A stretch of DNA of 55,255 nt. It comes from Candidatus Paracaedibacter symbiosus (GTDB taxonomy: Bacteria; Pseudomonadota; Alphaproteobacteria; Paracaedibacterales; Paracaedibacteraceae). The stretch spans positions 171,777 through 227,031 of the forward strand of contig NZ_JQAK01000001.1 in assembly GCF_000757605.1 (NCBI RefSeq), in the 5' to 3' direction. The position numbers and the translations under genes are program-made. The notes beneath the pieces were generated by a model. The model saw only the letters and a program-made list of their open reading frames with translations, had not been told where the DNA came from and did not search any database. Below are positions 34,325 to 43,606 of the stretch, in pieces. Within the stretch, counting starts at the first letter, position 1; the number at the start of each line of letters is the position of its first letter.

Positions 34325-35515
34325 TTACAAGATGTCGCCGCCAGGAATAGGTGAGTATCCCACCGCTTGACGCTTTTCATTGATTGTTAAAAAGTTACTT
34401 GTGGAAATTTTGTTCCACGTTGCCTCGCGCCTGAGTGCTAATGCGGGAATAGAATCAAGGTCATAGCCTAACCTTAGGTTTTTATCAAAAAAGGGACATA
34501 ACCAAAGATTAAGCTCCGCGACAATTGACTCAATTAGCGGCACAATTGTATCTTCCCATAGGTGATAGCGAGCTTCCTTATAATTAGCGAAAGTTGCATC
34601 GCCTGGAATTCCTACCAAAATGGGCGGTACGCCGAATGCTTGCGCAATTTCTCTGGCCGAGAGGTTTTTTCCTTCAATGAAGTCTAAATCTTTTGGGCTA
34701 AGCCCCATTTCTTTCCAGTCAAAATCCCCTTCTAGTACGAGAACTTTGCCAGCATTTGTACTTCCTTCGTAGATATTTTTAATATCTTCGCGCAGCCCTT
34801 CGCGTTGACTATCGGTGAGCGGCGTTCCATTGGGTGAGGGCCTAAACATCAGCGCTCCTGAAGGCCTTCCACCATTTTGCAACAAGGATAAGTTATGTTC
34901 GGCCACGACATTGTGTTGGTCAATAGATCTTGCAGCGGCTTCGATGGGGCTCATTCCGTACCAATCATTGAGAGGGTGGAAGTGTTTAAAATGCAATACC
35001 GCCACATTTCCTTGTTCTCTATCACAATTCAAATAGCGCTTGGCATTATCAACGGTATATTCATAGGCTAGAGGCGTTCCAGATTCTCCGGGAATTACCT
35101 TCATGCGATCGGGCCTTAAAGGATAAAGCTCACAAGGAAGATTGTCTCCATCAAAAATTGCCTGGATATAGGCATTGCCGGAAAGCAGCAAATGCCCCAT
35201 GAGCGATTCCATAAAGGCCGATCCTGCCTGGCGTGGGTTAGGAACATGGAGAAGCTCCAAAATGGGATGCCGTTCAACCTCCGCATCACGATCATAGAGC
35301 AACCATGGAATGCTGCTGATCCCACGAGTAATGAGATTCACACACCGATAAACAATCACATTTTTCTGATATCCCTCATCGGCCAATTGCTGATAATCAC
35401 GCGGTGTCCATACTGGCCTACCTAATAGATTGTAGGCAACATAAGGGGCAGTTGATCTACCAGTTTTTTTTGGTTGCTCCAAGCCCTTTGTCAAAGTTTT
35501 CCAAAAACGTTTCAT
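34325..35515 (-). CDS. HK97-family phage portal protein
   Basis: The 396-residue portal forms the ring through which DNA enters the head. Typical blocks are YRCVNLITRGISSIPWLLYDR, LHFKHFHPLNDWYGMSPIEA, FIEGKNLSAREIAQAFGVPP and the crown region with DLDSIPALALR. Nothing is missing from the fold. It is the first gene of the cluster; no terminase gene precedes it. Only about 27 bases separate its ATG from the T tail of a terminator that ends the usg transcript, so any expression must depend on readthrough. A GGACCTC ribosome-site-like stretch precedes the start. Confidence 0.93.
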   Translation of the reverse strand: MKRFWKTLTKGLEQPKKTGRSTAPYVAYNLLGRPVWTPRDYQQLADEGYQKNVIVYRCVNLITRGISSIPWLLYDRDAEVERHPILELLHVPNPRQAGSAFMESLMGHLLLSGNAYIQAIFDGDNLPCELYPLRPDRMKVIPGESGTPLAYEYTVDNAKRYLNCDREQGNVAVLHFKHFHPLNDWYGMSPIEAAARSIDQHNVVAEHNLSLLQNGGRPSGALMFRPSPNGTPLTDSQREGLREDIKNIYEGSTNAGKVLVLEGDFDWKEMGLSPKDLDFIEGKNLSAREIAQAFGVPPILVGIPGDATFANYKEARYHLWEDTIVPLIESIVAELNLWLCPFFDKNLRLGYDLDSIPALALRREATWNKISTSNFLTINEKRQAVGYSPIPGGDIL

Positions 35516-35542
35516 TTTTTTGAGGTCCTACTCTTTGGACAA

Positions 35543-35575
35543 TAAAAAAAGCCTCTAGGGATTACCTAGAGGCTT
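35543..35575 (-). terminator. Strong intrinsic terminator between usg and portal
   Basis: On the minus strand a perfect 11-bp stem (35575-35565 pairing with 35559-35549, GCCTCTAGG core) with a 5-nt loop is followed by seven T residues. The next base of the transcript is 27 bases before the portal ATG. It closes the usg transcript and would stop any transcript starting at the TTGACA promoter-like site upstream of it unless overcome. Confidence 0.88.
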
Positions 35576-35607
35576 GGAAATGCATAATTATCGATCTTAC
35601 ATTTAAG

Positions 35608-35637
35608 TAAATAAATCAATTTACTAAGCCTTGTCAA
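35608..35637 (-). promoter_or_regulatory. Promoter-like TTGACA with palindrome, before the phage cluster
   Basis: On the minus strand a perfect -35 box TTGACA (35637-35632) lies 17 bases from TTATTT (35614-35609), or 18 from TATTTA, as a weak -10. A perfect 7-bp inverted repeat, AGTAAAT / ATTTACT (35606-35612 and 35619-35625 on the plus strand), covers the -10 region and could be an operator. The terminator follows about 30 bases after the expected start site, making a leader plus attenuator arrangement in front of the portal gene (inference). Confidence 0.45.
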
Positions 35638-35640
35638 CTT

Positions 35641-35901
35641 TTAAAACTTGCCATAAAAAGAAGCTAACCGATTGGATGACAAAATGAGGGGGCCAGCGCT
35701 AGCCACTTGAACAGAATACAGCTTTCCGTCGATAGACTGTGCCCAAAATTCCAAAAAATGCATGAGCCTAGGAAACTCGGGGGGAAGATCATAATCCTGC
35801 CAGATAAAAGCCTGGAGTAAGTGTGGATGATCGGGCAAGCGATATAAAATCTCCACTGTAGTCAGTCTATATCCTTCTAATAAAGCTTTTACTGCCATCA
35901 T
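35641..35901 (-). CDS. Usg-family protein
   Basis: An 86-residue member of the small Usg family found almost only in Alphaproteobacteria. The full family pattern GYRLTTVEILYRLPDHPHLL then QAFIWQDYDLPPEFPRLMHF is present and ends before a short variable tail. Function is unknown; homologues often sit alone or near respiratory genes. Here it is directly upstream of the phage-like cluster and separated from it by a terminator. Its product marks the lineage rather than the phage. Confidence 0.9.
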   Translation of the reverse strand: MMAVKALLEGYRLTTVEILYRLPDHPHLLQAFIWQDYDLPPEFPRLMHFLEFWAQSIDGKLYSVQVASAGPLILSSNRLASFYGKF

Positions 35902-35971
35902 TTTCCGCCCCCTCTGTTAGAAAATGACTTTTTGCATCAAAATTTTACAGACAAACTATAATTGGCATTAA

Positions 35972-36553
35972 TTAGTCTGTTGAAAATCCTTGCATTATAT
36001 CGATATATTCCCGCACTCCTCTTTGCGGAAAATTATTCTTAATATACTGGAGGACATGTGCCTTTTGATCCTCTGATAGATATTCTCCACTCTCCATTTT
36101 TGGGTTCAAGAGATAAGAAATTTTTGCTTCGTGGGGCAACAGGTTTCTTTGTAGCGACAGTAGCTTGATAGCGCTGATAGAGTCGGGTGCAGCAGCTGCC
36201 TTAAAATTCTCGCCAGTTCTCTCATTAAGAACGGATGGAGCGGTGACATAGGCCTGAATTACAGGTCCTGACAAGTTGTCCCATGTTTGGGTTTCCCGAA
36301 TAAGATAATCCCGAATCAGAGGATTTGAGAGAAACTGGCTGACTGCCTCAGAAGCTTTCGTTGGGAGATTGATATGCCACATGGCATTTTTTGCCATCTC
36401 CTCGCCAAACATTTCTTCATAGGATAAGTCACCACTATCCCAGGTGTCAGCCGGAGCATTCCATGGGAAGCCAAGGTCATTAGTAGAAACACGAGCCGAG
36501 GCATGAGTTGTTAAAAGAGCCGACAGTGCAAGAGCTGCGAGAGTAAATTTCAT
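35972..36553 (-). CDS. Exported protein of unknown function, 193 aa
   Basis: A standard signal peptide, MKFTLAALALSALLTTHASA, with cleavage after ASA. The mature part is hydrophilic and mostly helical, with a Trp-containing start (GFPWNAPADTWDSGDLSYEE) and a C-terminal block of short helices. A GGAGA-type ribosome site precedes the ATG. No known family. It is on the same strand as usg, whose start lies 70 bases downstream, and could share its transcript. Confidence 0.7.
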   Translation of the reverse strand: MKFTLAALALSALLTTHASARVSTNDLGFPWNAPADTWDSGDLSYEEMFGEEMAKNAMWHINLPTKASEAVSQFLSNPLIRDYLIRETQTWDNLSGPVIQAYVTAPSVLNERTGENFKAAAAPDSISAIKLLSLQRNLLPHEAKISYLLNPKMESGEYLSEDQKAHVLQYIKNNFPQRGVREYIDIMQGFSTD

Positions 36554-36621
36554 AATCTATTCTCCTTTTAAATCTCTTAGATAGAAGAAAAGATAGTTTT
36601 TATTAGTTAATATTCAACTAA

Positions 36622-36691
36622 TATACCCACAATACCTGAAGAAGCGGGATTATGGTCAGCAGATTTGAGGTGACTTTATTTTGGTGCGCCG
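36622..36691. repeat. Dispersed repeat, copy 2
   Basis: Matches 8931-9004 in the same orientation with about four of five bases identical, including GGATTATGG...CAG and GACTTTATTT. It lies between the exported-protein gene and the histidine kinase gene, where no gene is coded. Weaker partial matches to its first part (TATACCC...CTTGAA) occur near 32512 and 45940. Confidence 0.55.
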
Positions 36692-36825
36692 CGAAGAGTA
36701 TAGCCATATTCTAAAGATGTCCTGGTTCACAAAAAATAAAGCTTCTGTGAGCCTCAGAAAACAAAACCCTTTCAACCCTTTTTGAATCCTTAACGTAACC
36801 TTACACACGAATCATGGCTTACCCT

Positions 36826-38355
36826 TTATTTCGGCCAAGTAAAAGTAAAAGTAGCCCCCTTACCTGCTTCAGATTCTAGGTCAATCTTGCCGCCCTCTTG
36901 AGTAATTATCTTCCTGACTATAGCAAGTCCCATTCCACTCCCCTCAACTTCTTTCACAGCTTTAAGTCTTTTGAGCGGTTCGAACACAGTTTCATGAAAT
37001 TCCGGCGGGATACCAGGGCCGTTATCTCTGATAATAAAAAGCAAATCTTTATTATTATCTACCCCTTCTACATAAATTTCCGCTTTATCTGGATTATGAT
37101 GGTATTTAATAGCGTTGGAGATCAGATTATAGAAAACTTGCGCTAAAAGGATTTTTTTCGTTTTAAAAGTATGGATATTACTTTCTAAGCGGATTTTTAT
37201 CGATGAAGGTATATCAAGATAGACGGAAAGTTGGTTTATTATATCTTTTAAGTTGGTTTCTTCTATGCTTGCCGAAGAGCCTTTAAAAAAGTAAGAAAGA
37301 ATATCTCGTGTAAGATAATGAAGTTTTCTGACATTTCTTTGCACTTTATAAAGGAGATCTAAAGTAGAAGTTGGCAAAACCTTTTTACTTTCATCGAGGA
37401 TAAATTGTGTAAAATTTTCAATTCCGCGTATAGGCCCCTGAATATCATGCGACATAAGGTGCATAAGTGTTTTTATTTCTTCATTTTGAAGAGTCAGCAA
37501 GTCATTTGATTTTTGAAGCTGACGCCGCGTTTCTACCAAGTCCGTTATATCTCGCCACATGCTAATACTACTGATAATGCATCCCTGGCTGTCTTTCTTA
37601 CTTTTTGAACTTAAAGAAACCTGAATTTTTTCACCGTTCTTTTTCTTAAGTTGAAGCTCCCAATTGCTTACATATCCGTGGATAAGAAAATGTTTCCTCA
37701 TCCTTTTTGTTTCCTCAAGGCAGTCAGGATGATATAAATCATACATGTTCATAGCCAGGATTTCTTCTTTTGAATAACCTAGCTTTTGAGCAATAGTGTC
37801 ATTGCAATGTGTAATACCTACATTTTCTATATCTCCACCTGCCATAGAGACAAACATATCGGGAGCATTTTCGTAAAAATCATAGAAATATTGATAGAAA
37901 TCCTGCACTTCTATAAATGCCTTATTTAAGGATTCCAGATATTGCTGGGCTTTGACAGTCTTTGAAATATCTTTATCTCCGCAATCAGAAATATTTTTAT
38001 ATAAACAATGATTATAGAGGATATTTCCTTCATAATCTTTTACCGCTAAAATATTCAAATAAACAGAGATCTTCTTGCCATTTTTTGCTTTAAGAATTAG
38101 TTCATAATTTTGAAGGAAACCTTGTTTTAAATATAAGCACCTAGCTTGATCCAAAGCTTCATAACAATCAGGATGATATAGACTTTTCATAGATCGAAAA
38201 CTTAGCAGCTCCTCTTTTGTATAACCTAAAACTTCTAAGAATGGCCTCGTACAATTAACTATTTTAAATTTATAAGGATTATTAATTGCCAGTATCCTCA
38301 TGTGGGACGAATTATCATAAAAGTCTCTATAAAACTGGTAAGGATGAGAAGCCAT
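36826..38355 (-). CDS. Soluble PAS-PAS histidine kinase
   Basis: A 509-residue sensor kinase without membrane segments, so it senses a cytoplasmic signal. Two PAS domains lie at roughly residues 10-125 and 150-270 (each with the GYTKEEL/GYSKEEI and 'YHPDC' blocks). The dimerisation/phosphoacceptor helix has LMSHDIQGPIRG with the conserved His near residue 300. The ATPase domain has NLISNAIKYHH (N box), DNGPGIPPE (G1) and GSGMGLAIV (G2). No response-regulator gene is adjacent in this window, so its partner is elsewhere. The PAS ligand is unknown. Confidence 0.93.
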   Translation of the reverse strand: MASHPYQFYRDFYDNSSHMRILAINNPYKFKIVNCTRPFLEVLGYTKEELLSFRSMKSLYHPDCYEALDQARCLYLKQGFLQNYELILKAKNGKKISVYLNILAVKDYEGNILYNHCLYKNISDCGDKDISKTVKAQQYLESLNKAFIEVQDFYQYFYDFYENAPDMFVSMAGGDIENVGITHCNDTIAQKLGYSKEEILAMNMYDLYHPDCLEETKRMRKHFLIHGYVSNWELQLKKKNGEKIQVSLSSKSKKDSQGCIISSISMWRDITDLVETRRQLQKSNDLLTLQNEEIKTLMHLMSHDIQGPIRGIENFTQFILDESKKVLPTSTLDLLYKVQRNVRKLHYLTRDILSYFFKGSSASIEETNLKDIINQLSVYLDIPSSIKIRLESNIHTFKTKKILLAQVFYNLISNAIKYHHNPDKAEIYVEGVDNNKDLLFIIRDNGPGIPPEFHETVFEPLKRLKAVKEVEGSGMGLAIVRKIITQEGGKIDLESEAGKGATFTFTWPK

Positions 38356-39220
38356 TCAATTTTCCTTTGAGTCAAAAAATATAAAATAGTGAATATAAAA
38401 TAAAAATATTATACAAAGCTAATTTTTTGATAGGGTGGGTGTATCTCTCCTATTTTTTTGGAAACCATAAATTTAGAGATAAATCGGTATAAGTTTTTCT
38501 ATTCAACAAAAAATTATAATGCATTATTTTATAGGGCTCAAAGAGAAATAATAGTAATGTTTTACTTTTTTATAATAGTTTGATTTAAATACAAAAAATT
38601 CATCCAGCCATTGTGTATTGCTCTCCCTTAATAATGATTATGGCAGGAACGCACGAATAGAAAATACGATGTACCGATATAAAGAGGTAATTGATCGTAA
38701 GCACAATGCGAGATTTACGAACCTTGGCATGCTGGTATCAGTTAAAATCTAATAAGTGTGAGGGAAAGGGAGGAGTTTATCCTTCTATCCCATTTACGCA
38801 ACAAGCCCCCTGCCCTTATGCGTAAAGTAAAATCGTTATCATTGCTAATGCTAAACTTAAATCCCTACAACATAGTTGATGACGATACCTATAGCTGTTA
38901 GTTTTTTACTTACAATCGATAATATTTATTTTTCTTAAAATTCTAAAAAAAGGTATAATAAAATTTAACAGCACATTAAGGATTTCAGCAAGAATCCTTA
39001 AGTTAGCAATGGTTTTAGGCTTGGAGGATAATAAATTGAAAATCGTCTTAGGAGGAAAAACTAACGTTTCTCCTTGTCCTTCTAGAAGCCTAGGTATCCA
39101 AAAACTTGAATAGGTTACTCAGTTTATAGGACTCTTTAGAAATTAGAACCCTCAACTAATTCACTTAATAAGAGTCAACAATCTATTGATAATAAAAAAT
39201 ATTGAAGAGAGATTTTCAAA
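38356..39220. other. 865-base A/T-rich gap without a gene
   Basis: Separates the histidine kinase (minus) from the large exported protein (plus), so it should hold both promoters. I see a hairpin at 38976-39001 and short reading frames that are not convincing, among them a 26-codon frame at 38669-38749 that faintly recalls an IS5-type transposase end. No tRNA or clear RNA gene found. Confidence 0.5.
38976..39001. repeat. Perfect 9-bp inverted repeat in the 38-39 kb gap
   Basis: TTAAGGATT (38976-38984) and AATCCTTAA (38993-39001) pair around an 8-nt loop. It is about 220 bases upstream of the exported-protein gene and may be an mRNA leader hairpin or an operator. No T tail follows. Confidence 0.5.
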
Positions 39221-40825
39221 ATGATTCTTTTAAATGACATCAAATATAAATTAGTTAAAGTGATAGTGTTTATTCTTTTTATTATTTTCTCAAATAGTGT
39301 TCTTCTTCACGCCGCAGAAAAAGAAAGATATCTTTTTGATCATATAGCTCTTCAAAACCACGGGAATCTTAAAAATCTTAGCCACACAGAAAGAGAAAAA
39401 TTAATTGTAGAGTGTGATCATCAAATAGCAACATATCAAGAGCCTATGTCCCGACTAAAAAGACAACAATATGACAAATTACTTAAGGATATGCAGCCTT
39501 TTATACCAAAGGCCACTTTAATGAGAAATAATAAAAAATTTTCAGTTTTTAGTGAAGAAATCCTTTCTTTGCCCACTTATAATCAAAGTGCTTTAAATTT
39601 CTGGATGGATAGAAAGCACTTCCTTTTAAGAAAAGAAGGAGAGATTCCTGAAGACTTTATTCATTTCGATGTTAAGGAGGATGGAGAAATTTTGAGAAAA
39701 GATAGTTTCAAAAAGAAAGTGGAAACTCAAAAAGAAGTTCTTACTTCTTTAAAAGATTTTGCAAAAGAACTTTCAGAAATAAAAGGGAAAACGTGGGTCC
39801 AAGAAAAGCTGCTCACTCAAGTACAATCTCATATTTCTCATTACAGTAAAAAGTGCTCTTTAATAAAAAAGTGCTCTTTAATAGAAAAAAGGCTTTCTTT
39901 GGATAGCTTTTCAGAGGAATTAATAGAAGAATTAATGCAATTAAAAAAAGAGCGCGAAAAAATAAAAGTGCTTATTCAAACATTGCAAGGAACAGCTAGT
40001 ATCTGCCAAGAGCTTAGAGAATTTCTAAAAGAGAATCACGCTGCTATTATAACTCTGGGAGACAGTTTTAGGCTACAAGAAATAGATTATAGAATATCCG
40101 TTAATTTTTTGAAAAGGCTTTCTCCTACCGTTGACGTAAATTTTTACCTGGACATCTTTGATGAGTATTATGAGAACGCTTTTTCTGAAAATTTTATTGA
40201 AGATGTGGTCAAAAATTTTGATAAAGAAATTCGACAATCTTTGGAAAATAAAAGCAACTTAAAAAATCTGTTGACTCGGTATAAACCGATTGCAAAAAAA
40301 GCAAAAAAAACTTTAGATGAGATCGAGCACTTTGAAACTAAAGATGCCTCTGGCAAAAAGCCTACATTTTTTCACCGTCTTGGAAAAAATTCAAAGAAAT
40401 TAAATTTATCAAAAGCCTTTCCGCCTACAAAAAAGATAGAAAGTAGTTCTGACGATTCAGAAGAACAATCTGATGATAGTAATTCTTCAGGTGAGGGAGT
40501 AGCAGAAAAGCTTTCTAAGCGAGAGTATCGAAAAACGCCAAAGTATATAAGAGGAGAAAATAGGGAAAAAGAGAAGGGGCAAGAGAGAAAAGGACAACCC
40601 ATCGAGGATAAAATTGAGAAAAAAGAATGCCCCTCTATAGTGTCCCCTTTGCGCATACCTTCCTTTAATTTGGCGCAATCTCCTTTAAGTGAGAGAATAG
40701 CTTCCCTTGTCTCTCCGAGGCATAGCAAACAAGGAAAGGCCGTGCCCCACAGCAATTATTCTTTTTCTGATAAACAACCCCCAATGCTGAGAAGTACAAA
40801 GTCAGAAAGAGATTTGATAAACTAA
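39221..40825 (+). CDS. Large exported helical/disordered protein, 534 aa
   Basis: Signal peptide with a hydrophobic core VIVFILFIIFSNSVLLHA then AEKER, cleavage after HAA. The mature part is Lys/Glu-rich and helical (residues ~40-360), probably coiled coil around EELIEELMQLKKEREKIKVL. From about 400 it is Ser/Asp/Lys-rich and disordered (KKIESSSDDSEEQSDDSNSS) with proline-directed Ser sites near the end. An 18-nt tandem duplication doubles KKCSLI at about residue 213. It looks like a secreted, host-directed effector, but no known effector domain is recognised. Confidence 0.7.
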   Translation: MILLNDIKYKLVKVIVFILFIIFSNSVLLHAAEKERYLFDHIALQNHGNLKNLSHTEREKLIVECDHQIATYQEPMSRLKRQQYDKLLKDMQPFIPKATLMRNNKKFSVFSEEILSLPTYNQSALNFWMDRKHFLLRKEGEIPEDFIHFDVKEDGEILRKDSFKKKVETQKEVLTSLKDFAKELSEIKGKTWVQEKLLTQVQSHISHYSKKCSLIKKCSLIEKRLSLDSFSEELIEELMQLKKEREKIKVLIQTLQGTASICQELREFLKENHAAIITLGDSFRLQEIDYRISVNFLKRLSPTVDVNFYLDIFDEYYENAFSENFIEDVVKNFDKEIRQSLENKSNLKNLLTRYKPIAKKAKKTLDEIEHFETKDASGKKPTFFHRLGKNSKKLNLSKAFPPTKKIESSSDDSEEQSDDSNSSGEGVAEKLSKREYRKTPKYIRGENREKEKGQERKGQPIEDKIEKKECPSIVSPLRIPSFNLAQSPLSERIASLVSPRHSKQGKAVPHSNYSFSDKQPPMLRSTKSERDLIN

Positions 40826-40860
40826 GAGAACATAAATTTTTCAACCCAACACAGAAGGAG

Positions 40861-40893
40861 GCCCCCTTAAAATATGCTTGCTAAGCGGGGGGC
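40861..40893. terminator. Possible hairpin after the 534-aa gene
   Basis: GCCCCC (40861-40866) and GGGGGC (40888-40893) can pair around a 21-nt loop, 35 bases after the stop; inner TTA/TAA bases also pair. There is no T tail. A directly repeated GGCATTACA follows. Confidence 0.3.
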
Positions 40894-40987
40894 ATTACAG
40901 GGCATTACATTATCCTGCTACTACTTATTGTAAAAACCACAAATAATAACTATCTCTTTTTTAATACAATTAACATTGGTGAAAATA

Positions 40988-43606
40988 ATGAAAACCGTTA
41001 GATTTTTTTGTGTTTTTAAAGCATTAATAACTTGCTCCTTAGCTTCGACAGCTTTGGAAAATCTATCAGCTGATCAACTGATAGAAAAGTTACCATTAGT
41101 TCATTTAACGAGCATTTGCCCTAAAAATAATACTATTATTCCCGGCACAAGTTTGACAGAAAGAAAAAGCTTCATGGGGATGAAGTTTGGTCCTAGAGAA
41201 ATAAAAGTTTTTTCAAAAGATCAAGTTATCCAACCCCGCCATACCCTTCATTTTTGTATAGGCGGGCCCGTTCCTAGTATAATGCGTGGATTTAGGGGTG
41301 AAGCAAAAAAATCTGACTTACAGACTAATGATAACACGATTGCCTTAATAGAACCCTTCAAAGGTTTTCTAGGTGAAATCTATGGAGGAACAGCTTCAGA
41401 CATTTTTTCGGTCGGTCTTCATCAATTTAAGAATAATTCTTATGCGTTGGTACCTAATCATCGACTTGCTGAATTTAAGAGAGAAAACCCAAATTTTTTG
41501 GGGAAAATATATAATTACGATCCAGCTTTAGAAAAAATAAAAACCAAGATTTATGATATCTTAGAAGCTCATGGCCTTTTAAAAATTGCTACACCCTGGT
41601 CGAAACTTGAAGATAATCGTGAACTCGCTTCAGTACAAGCTCTGTTGAATTGCACAGTGACGGTGGGAACAGAAGAAGTCGATAATGAAACTTTTAATGT
41701 GCGGCAAAAGGAAATTTTTAATGAATTAGGTATTCCTCTTACAAGTCACTCGGACACTTTGTTCATGAAACTTGAAGAATTGCTAAACCCATTTTTTCGT
41801 TATTGTGTTCATTTCAATGAAAAAGCTTCTAAAGAAGAGCTTGCCAAACTTCTTCTTTCTCCTTTCCAAGTTTATGATTTAGCTTCTATGGCCCAATTCT
41901 TTATGGCCAAGAGTTATGAATCTGCCAGTCATTTAAATCCTGCGCGTCTGAAAATTTTAGAAGAATGGTTTAAAGATATAGAAGGTTGGCTCAATCTATT
42001 TATTACAGATGCTAATTTAAGAGAACAAGGAAAAAAGTCTCTCTTACTAAGTGATGAAGTTCAGGACGCTATTGCCAAGCGTCAAGACTTGAGCTTTATC
42101 ACTTCATTAAAAGAGAAGATGAAAGATCTAGAGGAAGAAGCACCATTAGAAACAATTTTACAAGAAACACATTTTTCTGCAAAGCTATTACCTAATGTTA
42201 TTTTGGAAATAAATCAAGATAATAACTTTAGATCTTGGCTGAAAGATAATTCAGTTGAAGTCAAAAGCTTAATTAAAGAGCTAACAGAAAATGGCAATAA
42301 AACTCTTGCTAATTCTCTGGTAATAAATTCAATTTTCTTCAAATTTATGGAGCGTATAAAGAGTAATAATGATGTTCCAAATCTTCTTGAAGGCAAAGAA
42401 AAAGAGAAGTTTATTAAAGCTGTGAAAGAGACATATGGGATGCCCTATCCTTCACTGCCAGCAAGAAACTCCCTTAAAGATATGCTTCGAGAGATTGTTG
42501 AACATGACCAATCACCATCCAACAGGTCTTCAGTACAAATTCTTAATGACCCTTTTGTTTTAAGAGTCCTTAACAAGATTTTTTATGAGGCCACGCGCGT
42601 AGAACCTTTTACTTTACAGGATATATTTAGAGAGCATCCAGATACAAAGCTCCTGTATCAAGAACCATTACCTGACGATTTTAAATATCTTGGCTTTTTC
42701 AGGGATTGGCTCTTAGAGCAATTTCCTCCCCGCTCCTACAAAGAAGCTAATCAACTTGTTAATATTTTAAAAGATAGCCGTGTAGGAATCTTAATGGGGC
42801 CTAAATGGCTTAACCAAGTACCACACAAAAGAATATCTTCCGGAAAAGATGATATATATGATCCTGATTACCTATCATTCTATAATAATTTGGAAAATGG
42901 GGTATTTGGAAGTATACAAGAAATTTTTAATAAGCTTGCATTGGGGGAAGAATATCGAATTTGGCAACCTCACTGGTATAAGTTGCGAGAAGATAGATTA
43001 TTTACTTTCATACATTTTTGTAAGGATCTGGAAGAATACAAACAAATCCGCCTTGAAGCAGAACAAAAAAGAAGTAAATGGCAAAAAATTGCCAAGGTTT
43101 TAAATTTTCTTTTTGATGAAGCCGCAGAAACCAGTCCTCGCAGCTTAATAAAATCAGATGAAGACAGGCAGATTTCTCCCCTTGAAGCTGATTTTATAAG
43201 AGCCAGCATTTATTTAACGGGGTCCTACCAGTCCCTAGAACATAAACCCAGGACTCACCTCCATCATATCGCAGAAATTAAGCATGACCTAGCCACTGAT
43301 ATTGATGAAAGTTTCGAAATCAAGAAAAATTATGCTTTATATGCTCACTATTTAACAAAGCTGGCTCAGATGAAAATGGATCACTTCTCATCTCTATCTT
43401 TACGGGAACAAAAGATTATTTATTACTCTAAAAAGGAACTCACTTTAAAATCTAGGATAAGCTTATACAAAATTCAAATCGAGACATCTGAGTTAGAAAA
43501 TATTAAAAACGATATTAAATTTATAGAGAATAACTTCTCTGAAGTTCTGGAAGGACCTGGGAAAGATGACCTTAAAGAAGAGATTCTGCAAGAATACGGC
43601 CTTTAA
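40988..43606 (+). CDS. Very large exported protein of unknown function, ~872 aa
   Basis: I place the start at ATG 40988 because it gives a clean signal peptide (MKTVRFFCVFKALITCSLAS then TALEN); TTG 40976 and GTG 40979 are alternatives in the same frame. After the signal there is a beta-rich region with VHLTSICPKNNTIIPG, then RHTLHFCIGGPVPS, a conspicuous 'R-x-T-L-H-F' block that may mark an enzyme domain. The remaining ~650 residues are helical and polar. No membrane anchor or repeats. It lies 160 bases after the 534-aa exported protein in the same direction, so they may be co-expressed. No family recognised; an effector or toxin-like secreted protein is plausible. Confidence 0.7.
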   Translation: MKTVRFFCVFKALITCSLASTALENLSADQLIEKLPLVHLTSICPKNNTIIPGTSLTERKSFMGMKFGPREIKVFSKDQVIQPRHTLHFCIGGPVPSIMRGFRGEAKKSDLQTNDNTIALIEPFKGFLGEIYGGTASDIFSVGLHQFKNNSYALVPNHRLAEFKRENPNFLGKIYNYDPALEKIKTKIYDILEAHGLLKIATPWSKLEDNRELASVQALLNCTVTVGTEEVDNETFNVRQKEIFNELGIPLTSHSDTLFMKLEELLNPFFRYCVHFNEKASKEELAKLLLSPFQVYDLASMAQFFMAKSYESASHLNPARLKILEEWFKDIEGWLNLFITDANLREQGKKSLLLSDEVQDAIAKRQDLSFITSLKEKMKDLEEEAPLETILQETHFSAKLLPNVILEINQDNNFRSWLKDNSVEVKSLIKELTENGNKTLANSLVINSIFFKFMERIKSNNDVPNLLEGKEKEKFIKAVKETYGMPYPSLPARNSLKDMLREIVEHDQSPSNRSSVQILNDPFVLRVLNKIFYEATRVEPFTLQDIFREHPDTKLLYQEPLPDDFKYLGFFRDWLLEQFPPRSYKEANQLVNILKDSRVGILMGPKWLNQVPHKRISSGKDDIYDPDYLSFYNNLENGVFGSIQEIFNKLALGEEYRIWQPHWYKLREDRLFTFIHFCKDLEEYKQIRLEAEQKRSKWQKIAKVLNFLFDEAAETSPRSLIKSDEDRQISPLEADFIRASIYLTGSYQSLEHKPRTHLHHIAEIKHDLATDIDESFEIKKNYALYAHYLTKLAQMKMDHFSSLSLREQKIIYYSKKELTLKSRISLYKIQIETSELENIKNDIKFIENNFSEVLEGPGKDDLKEEILQEYGL

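Noticed and set aside
38669-38749. 26-codon frame (MYRYKEVIDRKHNARFTNLG...) resembling an IS5-type transposase end
   Set aside because: Too short and the similarity is vague; no terminal repeats or other transposase parts nearby.
39030-39115. Short frame with TTG start behind GGAGG, upstream of the 534-aa gene
   Set aside because: Only about 25 codons, rare start codon, no recognisable peptide; could be a leader but unsupported.
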